NCBI GenBank assembly: GCA_003649085.1
Contig: QMQV01000037.1
Span: forward strand, 1 to 14,201
DNA from: Thermoproteota archaeon
Lineage (GTDB): Archaea > Thermoproteota > Methanomethylicia > Methanomethylicales > B66-G16
Direction of reading: 5' to 3'
Length of the DNA stretch: 14,201 bases
The position numbers and the translations under genes are program-made. This document shows positions 1-6,388 of the stretch, piece by piece (within the stretch, counting starts at the first letter, position 1; the number at the start of each line of letters is the position of its first letter). Below the pieces are notes generated by a model that worked only from the letters and a program-made list of their open reading frames with translations, was not told the origin of the DNA and did no database searches.

Positions 1-364
1 GTATTAATCTTTCGACAGGACCATCAACATGGTAGCTGTTTCTAAAGATGCCGCCGGAAGACGCGCATGTGCCAACTGCTACAACTACCTTGGGGTTAGG
101 AGTTTGTTCATAAATTCTCCTAACTTCTGCTGATGTTTGCTTAGTTAAAGGTCCTGTGACGACAAGTATGTCTGCATGTCTTGGACTTCCTTCTAAAAGT
201 ATGCCGAAGCGTTCTACATCAAATTTTGGCGTTAAAGCGTTAATAATCTCGATGTCGCAGTTGTTACATGAGCCCGTGTTTATGTGCAAGATCCAAGGGG
301 AGCGTTTTCTACACCATGTGGCAAGCTTGCTAAGCAGCTTTACCACCCCGAGCGGCGTTAACAT
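1..364 (-). CDS. Energy-converting [NiFe]-hydrogenase small subunit (Ech/Mbh/Ehb type), 3' end cut by window
   Basis: The first 121 residues are visible; the gene runs off the left edge. Seen directly: HINTGSCNNCDIEI (residues 27-40), then RFGILLEGSPRHADILVVTG, then VGTCASSGGIF around residue 100. Cys33, Cys36 and Cys100 match three of the four ligands of the proximal [4Fe-4S] cluster; the fourth (CPGCPP region) would lie outside the window. The C-x2-C-D-x-E spacing is that of group 4 hydrogenase small subunits (EchC, MbhJ, EhbM); NuoB/FpoB proteins have adjacent cysteines (CCA/S) at this point. The family couples ferredoxin and H2 to ion transport at the membrane. ATG at 364 is the first start after an in-frame stop at 404-406; there is no clear ribosome binding site, so a leaderless message or a later GTG (346) is possible. 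Whether it is Ech, Ehb or Mbh cannot be decided without the neighbouring subunits. Confidence 0.85.
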   Translation of the reverse strand, partial: MLTPLGVVKLLSKLATWCRKRSPWILHINTGSCNNCDIEIINALTPKFDVERFGILLEGSPRHADILVVTGPLTKQTSAEVRRIYEQTPNPKVVVAVGTCASSGGIFRNSYHVDGPVERLI

Positions 365-693
365 AAGCAGGCAAAACTTGGGTTGTCCTAGTATGCTTAT
401 CCCCTATTTTAACCTTAACCTTGCTACGTAGCAATGTTCGCGACCAATGCACATAGTTCGCTATGATTCCTACACGATGGCTCTTGTGCAGCCTTTCTTA
501 TGCTCAACAGCTAATGATTACTACTGGTTATTAGTGTCACTACAATACAGTCACTGGATGATGTCTTTAGCTAGCTTAAGCAAGCTCGGGTAGCCATCTA
601 GCGTTAGCTCAAAAATTATCCTTTAGTAGCTTGAGAGCATCACTTGAGAAATACACTCGGCAAAAGAACCTTACACAGAATGTATAATGGGAT
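330..693 (-). pseudogene. Frame-disrupted gene remnant between ftr and the hydrogenase gene
   Basis: No open frame spans this interval, but successive frames give protein-like pieces in sensible order: YFSSDALKLLKDNF up to a run of five T (611-615), then ELTLDGYPSLLKLAKDIIQ ending at a stop at 551-553, then SDCIVVTLITSSNH ending at 511-513, then LAVEHKKGCTRAIV ending at 470-472, then GIIANYVHWSRTLL and on to VLPAYVNAARGGKAA, ending at the TAG at 330-332. Each junction needs only a one- or two-base change; dropping one T from the T5 run joins the first two pieces. The joined product would be about 115 residues and would overlap the start of the hydrogenase gene. AGCT words, very common in the coding regions here, occur six times. 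I do not recognise the family. The alternative is plain non-coding DNA; the last fragment (55 codons) could also be a small live gene. Confidence 0.4.
405..412 (-). promoter_or_regulatory. Possible TATA box for the hydrogenase small subunit
   Basis: Read on the minus strand this is TTAAAATA, about 45 nt before the ATG at 364. An archaeal TATA box here would give a leader of about 20 nt. It lies inside the decayed-gene region, so it may be fortuitous. Confidence 0.25.
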
Positions 694-704
694 AAATAAG
701 GAGG

Positions 705-1613
705 CTACTTGGCTTTCTCTATTGCTTCAGCAAGACTGATCTTGTATGGTCCCAACTTCCCTCCGTAATTAGCAGCCGCTATCTTCTTCACTCCACTCAC
801 CTTCGAGGCAGCTAAGGCAGCTAGCCCCATAGCTTTCTTAACTAGGTCTACATTTAAGCCGTTGAAGACGAGTTCGTAGACGCATTTCACGTCCTGAGGT
901 ACCTTACTGTCTTTAATCACGTCTCTAAGAGTAGGGCAGTATAGGTGGTTGGTAGAGGCAGCTAGCTTAGCGTATTTTAAAGAGCCCACTTTAGAGCCCG
1001 ATCTCACTATGCCTCCTGGAAACGGAGCAATAACCCCTTTAACGCTATTTCTTACAGCAGATATGGCCTCTTCAGCAGCCCTGAGTCCACTTTCTTCGTC
1101 TTCAGCCAAGATTAAGATGTTCCCCCCAGCGACGGCTTTAACTACACCGAATGAGTCTTCAACAATGAACTCTCCCTCCATGACGGGTATTCTCCAAACA
1201 TCTCGATTAAACATCCTATCCTTCTTCTCAAAGCCATCACCAAACTTAGATAGCGTCCTCCCCACGCGTATCCTTCGCTTAACCTCTGGTAGCGCATCAA
1301 AGGCCCTGGTAGTAGGACATGTTAGCACACACTGCCCCATCCTAGCTACGAGTTGCCCCTTAAGGTCTGGTAGGGACCTATGGTATATCTGAATCAGGAC
1401 CCCCACTCTGTTGTCTGGCGTTTCTGTAGGGCTTACTACATTTTCTACAGCTGCTTCTGCAGGCGACATTATAATTGATGAGGCAAAACCAGTAGCTACT
1501 TGAGCTGCTGTTAAAGCCCATTTCTCATTTAAAGCAGTTATCAAAATCCTAGAGCAATACATTGGAAAAGCCTCAGCAAAAGTCTCCTCAACTTCAGCGT
1601 AATTTACCTTCAA
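705..1613 (-). CDS. ftr: Formylmethanofuran:tetrahydromethanopterin N-formyltransferase
   Basis: Ftr transfers the formyl group from formylmethanofuran to H4MPT, the second step of CO2 reduction to methane, or the reverse step in oxidation; the enzyme is soluble and oligomeric in characterised species. The 302-residue product matches the family length (about 297). Family-typical stretches, numbered from the chosen start: ETFAEAFP (10-17), GFASSIIMSPAEAAVE (42-57), GQCVLTCPTT (93-102), FPGGIVRSGSKVG (198-210) and NYGGKLG near the C-terminus. I chose the TTG at 1613 because AAAGGTGG lies 5 nt upstream and the N-terminus then aligns residue for residue with known Ftr proteins; a GTG at 1622 would add three residues with no spaced binding site. 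It follows metF by 136 nt on the same strand and may have its own promoter. Recognition is by remembered family sequence; no search was run. Confidence 0.95.
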   Translation of the reverse strand: MKVNYAEVEETFAEAFPMYCSRILITALNEKWALTAAQVATGFASSIIMSPAEAAVENVVSPTETPDNRVGVLIQIYHRSLPDLKGQLVARMGQCVLTCPTTRAFDALPEVKRRIRVGRTLSKFGDGFEKKDRMFNRDVWRIPVMEGEFIVEDSFGVVKAVAGGNILILAEDEESGLRAAEEAISAVRNSVKGVIAPFPGGIVRSGSKVGSLKYAKLAASTNHLYCPTLRDVIKDSKVPQDVKCVYELVFNGLNVDLVKKAMGLAALAASKVSGVKKIAAANYGGKLGPYKISLAEAIEKAK

Positions 1614-1676
1614 GTATACCACCTTTACTGAGGCTTATGTGATAAAGTAATAACCCTTATCCTCCAGAATTCTTCT

Positions 1677-1685
1677 GATAAAAAG
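1677..1685 (-). promoter_or_regulatory. Possible TATA box for ftr
   Basis: On the minus strand this reads CTTTTTATC, 64-72 nt before the TTG start of ftr, which would leave a leader of about 40 nt. A second weaker candidate, TTTATC, lies near 1640. ftr could instead be read through from metF. Confidence 0.25.
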
Positions 1686-1691
1686 CTGAAG

Positions 1692-1725
1692 AAAGCCAGC
1701 TTACACGTTTTTTACAAAAGTGAAA
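1692..1725 (-). terminator. Possible T-rich terminator after metF
   Basis: Beyond the metF stop the minus strand runs CCCCCC, TTTT, CA, CTTTTG and then an A run and another T-rich stretch. Archaeal terminators are typically runs of T without a strong hairpin. The T runs are short and interrupted, so the call is weak. Confidence 0.25.
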
Positions 1726-1749
1726 AGGGGGGTTGAAGAGTTTACTGAA

Positions 1750-2679
1750 CTACTTTACTACTTTCTTTAGCTGCGGTATGATCTCCGAATAGCCGACGGC
1801 CATTATGTGGCAGCCAGCAGCAGGCGTGCCTTTGAGGTGCTCGAGAAGCTTTGTGAAGAACTCTATGTTGATCTGATCGATTCTTTCTTTCTTCTTTTCC
1901 TTGTCTTTTATCTCCTTAGCCTCCTTTAGCTTGTTTAGGTAATCCTCTGGTACCTTAACCCCTGGAACGTTTTCATGGAAGAACTTAGCTTCAGCATAGC
2001 TTTTCGCTGGGAAGATCCCTATTAGTATTGGAATGTTCACTCCGACTTCCTTGACCTTGTTAAAGAAGCGGTCGATGACCTCGGTTGAGAAGACTACCTG
2101 TGTCTGAACGAATTCAGCCCCAGCCTTTACCTTGCGCTTAAGCTTATATACTTCCATGTCTAGGAAGGCGGATCCAGGGTTGGCAGCTACCCCCACGTGA
2201 AGCTTTGGCGGGTTTCTTATAGGGTTCCCTTGGAGATCCTTGCCCTCGTCCACAACCTTCCTAATCATGTAAGTTAACAAGGTGGCATCTAGGTCAAAAA
2301 CTGGCTTAGCTCCTTTCGCATCCCCGAGGGATACATAGTCACCTGTTATGGCCAACACGTTCTTTATTCCCAGCACGCCAGCAGCTAATACATCTGAAAG
2401 TAGGGCTAGCCTATTCTTATCAGCGCATCTAAGCTGGCAGATGCACTCCATTCCGGTCTTTGTTTGAACAACATAAGCTGCTGTAAGGCTGTCTACATAT
2501 CCAAAGCTCTGAGGATTGTCGGTTACGTTACAGGCTGTTACGTGCCCAAGTAGCTTCCTCGCAGCTTCTACCGTGCTCTCGATGTCTCCTTCCTTTCCAG
2601 GCTCAAGTTCTCCAGTAAATACAAACTTGCCTTCTGAAAGCTCTTTCATTAAGTTGCTAAAGATCCTTCCGCTAGACAC
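1750..2679 (-). CDS. metF: MetF-family methylene-tetrahydropterin reductase
   Basis: MetF proteins are TIM-barrel flavoproteins that reduce methylene-tetrahydrofolate to the methyl form. Beside ftr and in a genome with Mtr, the likely substrate here is methylene-H4MPT (inference). The 309-residue product is the usual size. Visible: FTGELEPGKEGD (residues 21-32) with Glu24 in the position of the family's catalytic Glu; VTDNPQ (52-57); VLAITGDYVSLGD (108-120) with Asp114 in the place of the flavin-contacting Asp; and a C-terminal GCHIMAVG. A charged KEAKEIKDKEKKKERID stretch lies before the C-terminal helix. The start is GTG, 3 nt after the metV stop. No Mer-type (F420-dependent luciferase-like) reductase is visible in the window. 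The electron donor is unknown; the MetV partner suggests an iron-sulfur or NAD(P)H route, not F420. Confidence 0.88.
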   Translation of the reverse strand: MSSGRIFSNLMKELSEGKFVFTGELEPGKEGDIESTVEAARKLLGHVTACNVTDNPQSFGYVDSLTAAYVVQTKTGMECICQLRCADKNRLALLSDVLAAGVLGIKNVLAITGDYVSLGDAKGAKPVFDLDATLLTYMIRKVVDEGKDLQGNPIRNPPKLHVGVAANPGSAFLDMEVYKLKRKVKAGAEFVQTQVVFSTEVIDRFFNKVKEVGVNIPILIGIFPAKSYAEAKFFHENVPGVKVPEDYLNKLKEAKEIKDKEKKKERIDQINIEFFTKLLEHLKGTPAAGCHIMAVGYSEIIPQLKKVVK

Positions 2680-2682
2680 CTT

Positions 2683-3414
2683 TCACACCCCCATTGCTTC
2701 TAAGGTGCTCTTAAGCTCCTTGAGTTTACTCATCAAATCTATTGGCGTGACCGATAATCTACGTGGCCTTATAGCTAAGCTCCAGTCTTTAGGTACTCTA
2801 ATCTCAAGGAACTTGTCTAGCTCCCCTATCTTCTCCAGCCTCTTGAATATCTGGAGCCAGGCGCAATCCTTCTCTGGATCCACTTCGCACTTCCCATCTG
2901 GCGTCGTTCCTCCACATGGACCGTTCAATAGTCCTTTCGAACACTGAGTCAATGGGCATATCCCTCCAGTCTCAGCGAGCACGCAATCTCCACATCCCAT
3001 GCACTTCTCTACGAAGTTTGATGGTCCTTCTCCGACAGAGCCCATGGCATTGTTAGCTGTGAAAATGGGTTTAACTATGTTCATCTCGTTGTCTAAGTAG
3101 CTTCTCACAGCCTGGGTTCCGTCTCCGCATGCCATCATGAGAATTGCGTCTGCTTCAGCTATCACTTTTTCATTAGCTTTTAGGAACTGTGAGCTCATAG
3201 GCAAGTAGCAGCAGAATACTCCGAATGGAAGCTTTATCTTTGCTAGTACTTCCTTACCATGCTTTGTGAGTTCATCAGCCATCCTATCTATGGCTTCAGG
3301 ATCTCCTGTGCGGAAGATCGTTGCGCAGCCTCCGCATCCCATCAGAACTATCTTTCGCTTTCCTTCAAGGTACCTTAGAATCTCTTCAAGAGGTTTCTGC
3401 TTTTGACCCATCAT
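2683..3414 (-). CDS. metV: MetV-like partner of MetF (methylene-H4F reductase C-terminal-domain family)
   Basis: This 243-residue cysteine-rich protein matches the MetV family, the zinc/Fe-S partner that forms a complex with MetF in acetogens. Cys positions: 27 and 30 (MGCGGCATIF), 68-69, 96, then a dense cluster at 138, 141, 144, 153, 158, 167, 176 and 184 in the typical run CMGCGDCVLAETGGICPL, followed by NGPCGGTTPDGKCEVDPE. I would expect the C-terminal cluster to bind metal or Fe-S; which is not decided by sequence. In acetogens MetV supports electron transfer to the MetF flavin. Start: ATG at 3414, followed at once by a second ATG (3411); no strong ribosome binding site, but a TATA-like box lies 41-51 nt upstream, giving a short leader. 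It heads the metV-metF unit and is divergent from the F420 ligase-like gene. Confidence 0.87.
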   Translation of the reverse strand: MMGQKQKPLEEILRYLEGKRKIVLMGCGGCATIFRTGDPEAIDRMADELTKHGKEVLAKIKLPFGVFCCYLPMSSQFLKANEKVIAEADAILMMACGDGTQAVRSYLDNEMNIVKPIFTANNAMGSVGEGPSNFVEKCMGCGDCVLAETGGICPLTQCSKGLLNGPCGGTTPDGKCEVDPEKDCAWLQIFKRLEKIGELDKFLEIRVPKDWSLAIRPRRLSVTPIDLMSKLKELKSTLEAMGV

Positions 3415-3454
3415 AGGCGGTCACATCACTACCCTATTTGGACAGATTTTTAAG

Positions 3455-3465
3455 TTTTTATATTA
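3455..3465 (-). promoter_or_regulatory. TATA box of metV-metF
   Basis: On the minus strand this reads TAATATAAAAA. Its centre lies about 46 nt before the metV ATG, which would start the transcript near 3434 and leave a leader of about 20 nt. It is the best TATA match on this strand of the divergent region. Confidence 0.5.
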
Positions 3466-3501
3466 GGCTACAAAACTTCTTTAACTAATGTCACGTCTCA
3501 G

Positions 3502-3536
3502 ACTTAAAGAAATTTAAAAACTTAAAGAAATTTAAA
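3502..3536. repeat. Tandem 17-bp direct repeat in the divergent promoter region
   Basis: ACTTAAAGAAATTTAAA occurs exactly twice, at 3502-3518 and 3520-3536, an 18-bp period. Each copy ends in TTTAAA preceded by an A/G-rich stretch, the look of a BRE plus TATA box on the plus strand. A 12-bp piece overlapping both copies (TAAAAACTTAAA, 3515-3526) recurs inverted at 3449-3460 beside the metV TATA box. It could be a doubled promoter or a paired regulator site. Confidence 0.55.
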
Positions 3537-3644
3537 GTTCTCTGACTTGCTGTGGTATTAACTTGCCCGTTTTGTCTTGTCTTTGGCAACTCTTCGTATA
3601 GAGTCTAGCAATGTGCTTGTCTCTGAAGATCTTTAGCTATACAA

Positions 3645-4523
3645 ATGCCTTTTAAAGTAGCTGCTCTGCTCAGCTTTAAAGAGATGCGCTTAGACATAGA
3701 GGTTGTTGAAACACATTACTGGCTTCCAGGGCTTAACCCGGTTGAAGAAGTTGTTAAAGCTGTTAAAGACAAAGTTTCCGATGGCGATATTGTGTTTATA
3801 TCAGAGAAGGCTATTTCAACAGCTTTAGGTCGTTTAGTAGATGAAAAGCATGTAAAGCCTTCTCGGGTTGCTAGGTTTTTCGTCAAGATATGGGTTAGAG
3901 GCTTATGGGTTCTCTTCTTCAGCAAGATATGCCATTTAAGAAGAGAGACTGTTGAGAAGTTAAGAAAATACCCTATTGAGCTTGGAGCAAGACACAAGAT
4001 TGTGGCGTTGAAGTTTTCAGGCATATTAGCTTGCTTAAAGCATTTCTCTGAAGGGGGTATTGACGCAAGCAACCTGCCTTACAGCTACGTAGCTCTACCT
4101 TTAAACGATCCTAAAATCGCTGAGGAGATTTGTGAAAAACTTGGAGCTAAGGTGATAGTTGCCGTTGTCGATGGAGATTCTACGTTTAAGATTGGTAACG
4201 CGTTTTTCTCAACTAGGAAAAGTTACGTTAAGGGCATTCAAAGCTTTGGAGGTTTCCTAACTTATTTGATTTGTAGAGCTTTGAGAGCTGAAGAATACCC
4301 CACGTTAGTCGCTTTAGCTGGTGGAAACGTTGAGCTAAGCTGGCTTATGAGGCTAGCTCGAAAAGCTGTTAAAGAGATGAGGGGCTCGCTTGGAAGAACT
4401 GCATGGGATGTAGCTGAACACTTCGGCGTTGGCTTAGATCAAGTTACGTGGAAAATGCTCATGTCAATTAAGCATAAGCCGATAGCTATAGTTAAAGCTA
4501 GTAGCTCCTCGAAAAAGGGTTAG
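3645..4523 (+). CDS. Coenzyme F420-0:L-glutamate ligase-like protein
   Basis: The product (292 residues) looks like the larger F420 ligase-like family, related to CofE, which adds glutamate to F420-0 using GTP. Visible: GDIVFISEKAISTALGR (47-63); a hydrophobic segment at about 77-97; RKYPIELGARHKIVAL (107-122); SEGGIDASNLPYSYVALP (135-152); VVDGDSTF (174-181) where CofE has a metal-binding Asp pair; and GRTAWDVAEHFGVGLDQVTW near the C-terminus. Classical CofE is about 250 residues and lacks the aromatic insert near 80-100, so this may be a paralogue with a different substrate. No ribosome binding site precedes the ATG at 3645. The ATG at 3684 (residue 14, MRLDIEVVETHYWLPG) fits the family's usual N-terminus and may be the true start. 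A PAC2-family gene follows 48 nt downstream, probably co-transcribed. Confidence 0.75.
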   Translation: MPFKVAALLSFKEMRLDIEVVETHYWLPGLNPVEEVVKAVKDKVSDGDIVFISEKAISTALGRLVDEKHVKPSRVARFFVKIWVRGLWVLFFSKICHLRRETVEKLRKYPIELGARHKIVALKFSGILACLKHFSEGGIDASNLPYSYVALPLNDPKIAEEICEKLGAKVIVAVVDGDSTFKIGNAFFSTRKSYVKGIQSFGGFLTYLICRALRAEEYPTLVALAGGNVELSWLMRLARKAVKEMRGSLGRTAWDVAEHFGVGLDQVTWKMLMSIKHKPIAIVKASSSSKKG

Positions 4524-4571
4524 CTTTAGTAAAGTAGCTTTCTTCTTCACATGTTAGGAGGCTTTACGCTA

Positions 4572-5369
4572 ATGAGCCACTTAGTTTTCATAAAGGAGGT
4601 CGAGCTGGATAACGCGATTTTGCTTTTAGGACTTGAAGGCTACGCGGATGCGGGTGGAGCTGCAAGCTTTACCTTAAGCTACTTGAGGAGAAAGCTTCAA
4701 GCTGAAAGCTTGGCGATGATCTCGCACGTAGCTATGCAAGATTACACAGCTTATAGACCTATAGCCTTAATTGAAGGAGGCTTAGTAAAGGCAGTACATC
4801 CACCTTTGAGCAAAATATACTATGCTAAAAGCAGTGATAGATGGGTGGTGTTAGTTCAAGGACCTGAACCTAGCTTTAGCTGGTTTCAATACATCAGGTA
4901 TATTTTAGACTTAGCTTCGAGGGTTAAGGCCTCGAAGATTTTTACCTTCGGCGGCTTCGTAGACTGGGTTGAAGCCCCAAAGGTCTCAGCTGTTGTGAGT
5001 AAAGAGGAGCTTAAAAACATGGTGCTGGAAGCTGGTATAGGCTTAATAGATTATGAGGGGCCATGCAGCTTGTACACCGTGCTAATCTATGAGTGTGCAA
5101 GTAGGGGTATTGACGCTATAAGCTTATGGTATCACGTCCCATTCAAAGACTACGCAATCTTAAAGCACATAAACATGCTAGACTTCAGGTCGACTAAAAT
5201 GCTCTTAGAGAAGCTTAAGGCTTTAACTGAAATTGACGTTGATTTAAGCGATGTTGATGATGATGTCAAGAGGCTTAATGAGACGCTAACAGCCTTATCA
5301 AAGAAAAGCGCTGAAGCGAGGAGGTTTAGGGCTGAGCGCAGAAAATACGGCCCAAGCTACATAATTTGA
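4572..5369 (+). CDS. PAC2-family protein (proteasome assembly chaperone 2-like)
   Basis: This 265-residue soluble protein resembles the archaeal PAC2 family, whose eukaryotic members help assemble the 20S proteasome; the archaeal role is not established. Visible: LLLGLEGYADAGGAASFTLS near the N-terminus, VLVQGPEPSFSWFQYIR, and KASKIFTFGGFVDWVEAP, the family's central GG-containing strand-loop. The C-terminus is charged and probably helical (KKSAEARRFRAERRKYGP). An upstream in-frame ATG at 4551 exists, but GGAGG (4557-4561) lies 10 nt before the ATG at 4572, so I prefer the shorter form. It follows the F420 ligase-like gene and its last 13 bp overlap, tail to tail, with the nucleotidyltransferase gene on the other strand. 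Confidence 0.8.
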   Translation: MSHLVFIKEVELDNAILLLGLEGYADAGGAASFTLSYLRRKLQAESLAMISHVAMQDYTAYRPIALIEGGLVKAVHPPLSKIYYAKSSDRWVVLVQGPEPSFSWFQYIRYILDLASRVKASKIFTFGGFVDWVEAPKVSAVVSKEELKNMVLEAGIGLIDYEGPCSLYTVLIYECASRGIDAISLWYHVPFKDYAILKHINMLDFRSTKMLLEKLKALTEIDVDLSDVDDDVKRLNETLTALSKKSAEARRFRAERRKYGPSYII

Positions 5370-6376
5370 GACACGGGTTTTAGGAAGCTGCCTTTCACAT
5401 CCCCTACTATAAGCTGATAGTATGTTCCTTTACATGAGGTTACCTCTTCTAGAACTCCATACGCTTCTACAGCTTCTCCTATACGCGCAGCTTCTGTAAA
5501 GCGACCTCTAAAAGAAGTTATGGTTACCTGTTTAACGCTGTAAACAGGTTTTTCAAGTTCAACTACGTAGCGGCATGGCGTGAAAATAGACTCTTCATCA
5601 TCAATCACTTTACCGCGCACGTAGATTTCTCCAATCCTCCTATACCTCTTATCTCCATAGCTTTCCCCATACTCCTCAGGCTTCTTCAACAACCTGACAA
5701 AGTATTCACGTCCACCATAAACTCCTTCAAGTACTTTCCTATTTTCTAGAGCTTTAAAGAGCTCAAACGGTATGGGGTTTTCCTTAACCCTAATGCTGTA
5801 AAGCTTTTCAAGCAAAGGGTTTTCATACTCATGAGTTAAACCACTTTTCCTCATGGTTAAGAAGGTGTTGTAAGCTTTGAGACAACTCTCCTTGCCGTAG
5901 ATCACCAAGTCTATGTCGGAGAACTCATCGTGCATATTTAGCAGTATTGAGCCTGAAATCCCTATGTTAAGCCAAGGTATGTTTGACATCTCCTTAACCT
6001 TCTTAGCGAAATCTAATGCTTGTCTCTCAACGTGGTCTAAAAACTTCCTTCTCTTAAGGCTTTGAAGCTTAGTTTCAGGAAGGTAGTGTTCCCTCACGTC
6101 ACTTAGTGGGACTTCGACCATGACTCTATCGAAAACCTCGTCGAAAACAAGGTATTGTGGCTTAAGCTTCCCTAGGTAACTAAACCTTTTCTCAAGCTCA
6201 TAGACTTTCTCATAGCCTACTCCATACCTAAGCTTCTCAGCTTTCTTAGAAGGTATGTACTTGACAAAAGCTATCACCTTATTAGGTGGGTGTACGTAGC
6301 CTTTAACGTCATAAATTTCCCCATCCCATGTCTCGATGAAATCTCCTTCTATAAAGACCTTAAACTTACGCGTCAA
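5357..6376 (-). CDS. Predicted archaeal nucleotidyltransferase, last gene of the mtr operon
   Basis: A 339-residue protein with a polymerase beta-like nucleotidyltransferase motif: ISGSILLNMHDEFSDIDL (140-157), in which GS (142-143) and the Asp pair (154, 156) are the usual nucleotide- and metal-binding residues. About 130 residues precede this core and a 150-residue C-terminal part follows, unlike the short MNT toxin-antitoxin nucleotidyltransferases; the architecture recalls an uncharacterised archaeal family (COG1665-like, from memory). The substrate is unknown. The start is TTG at 6376, 12 nt after the marker 14 stop, with GAAGAAAG just upstream as a weak binding site. The short spacing places it in the long mtr unit, although a functional link to Mtr is not shown. 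Its end overlaps the opposing PAC2 gene by 13 bp. Confidence 0.72.
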   Translation of the reverse strand: MTRKFKVFIEGDFIETWDGEIYDVKGYVHPPNKVIAFVKYIPSKKAEKLRYGVGYEKVYELEKRFSYLGKLKPQYLVFDEVFDRVMVEVPLSDVREHYLPETKLQSLKRRKFLDHVERQALDFAKKVKEMSNIPWLNIGISGSILLNMHDEFSDIDLVIYGKESCLKAYNTFLTMRKSGLTHEYENPLLEKLYSIRVKENPIPFELFKALENRKVLEGVYGGREYFVRLLKKPEEYGESYGDKRYRRIGEIYVRGKVIDDEESIFTPCRYVVELEKPVYSVKQVTITSFRGRFTEAARIGEAVEAYGVLEEVTSCKGTYYQLIVGDVKGSFLKPVSQIM

Positions 6377-6388
6377 GCTTTCTTCAGC

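Noticed and set aside
156..431. Plus-strand open frame of 91 codons over the hydrogenase gene and remnant region
   Set aside because: The minus strand encodes the diagnostic CxxC-DIE and GSPRHAD motifs in the same DNA; the plus product has no recognisable pattern.
425..500. Possible tRNA-like sequence (GTTCGC words) in the region before the hydrogenase gene
   Set aside because: I could not pair an acceptor stem or find a consistent T-arm, D-arm and anticodon arm.
949..1392. Plus-strand open frame of 147 codons inside ftr
   Set aside because: It is antisense to a clearly recognised gene and its translation is low-complexity Ser/Pro/Leu-rich with no family pattern.
2516..2947. Plus-strand open frame across the metF/metV junction
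   Set aside because: Shadow of two well-supported genes on the other strand, with Ser/Leu-rich composition typical of antisense frames.
3610..3654. A 14-codon upstream ORF (ATG at 3610) overlapping the F420 ligase-like start at 3645
   Set aside because: It has no ribosome binding site and short ORFs of this size are expected by chance; its overlap with the start is noted but does not support regulation by itself.
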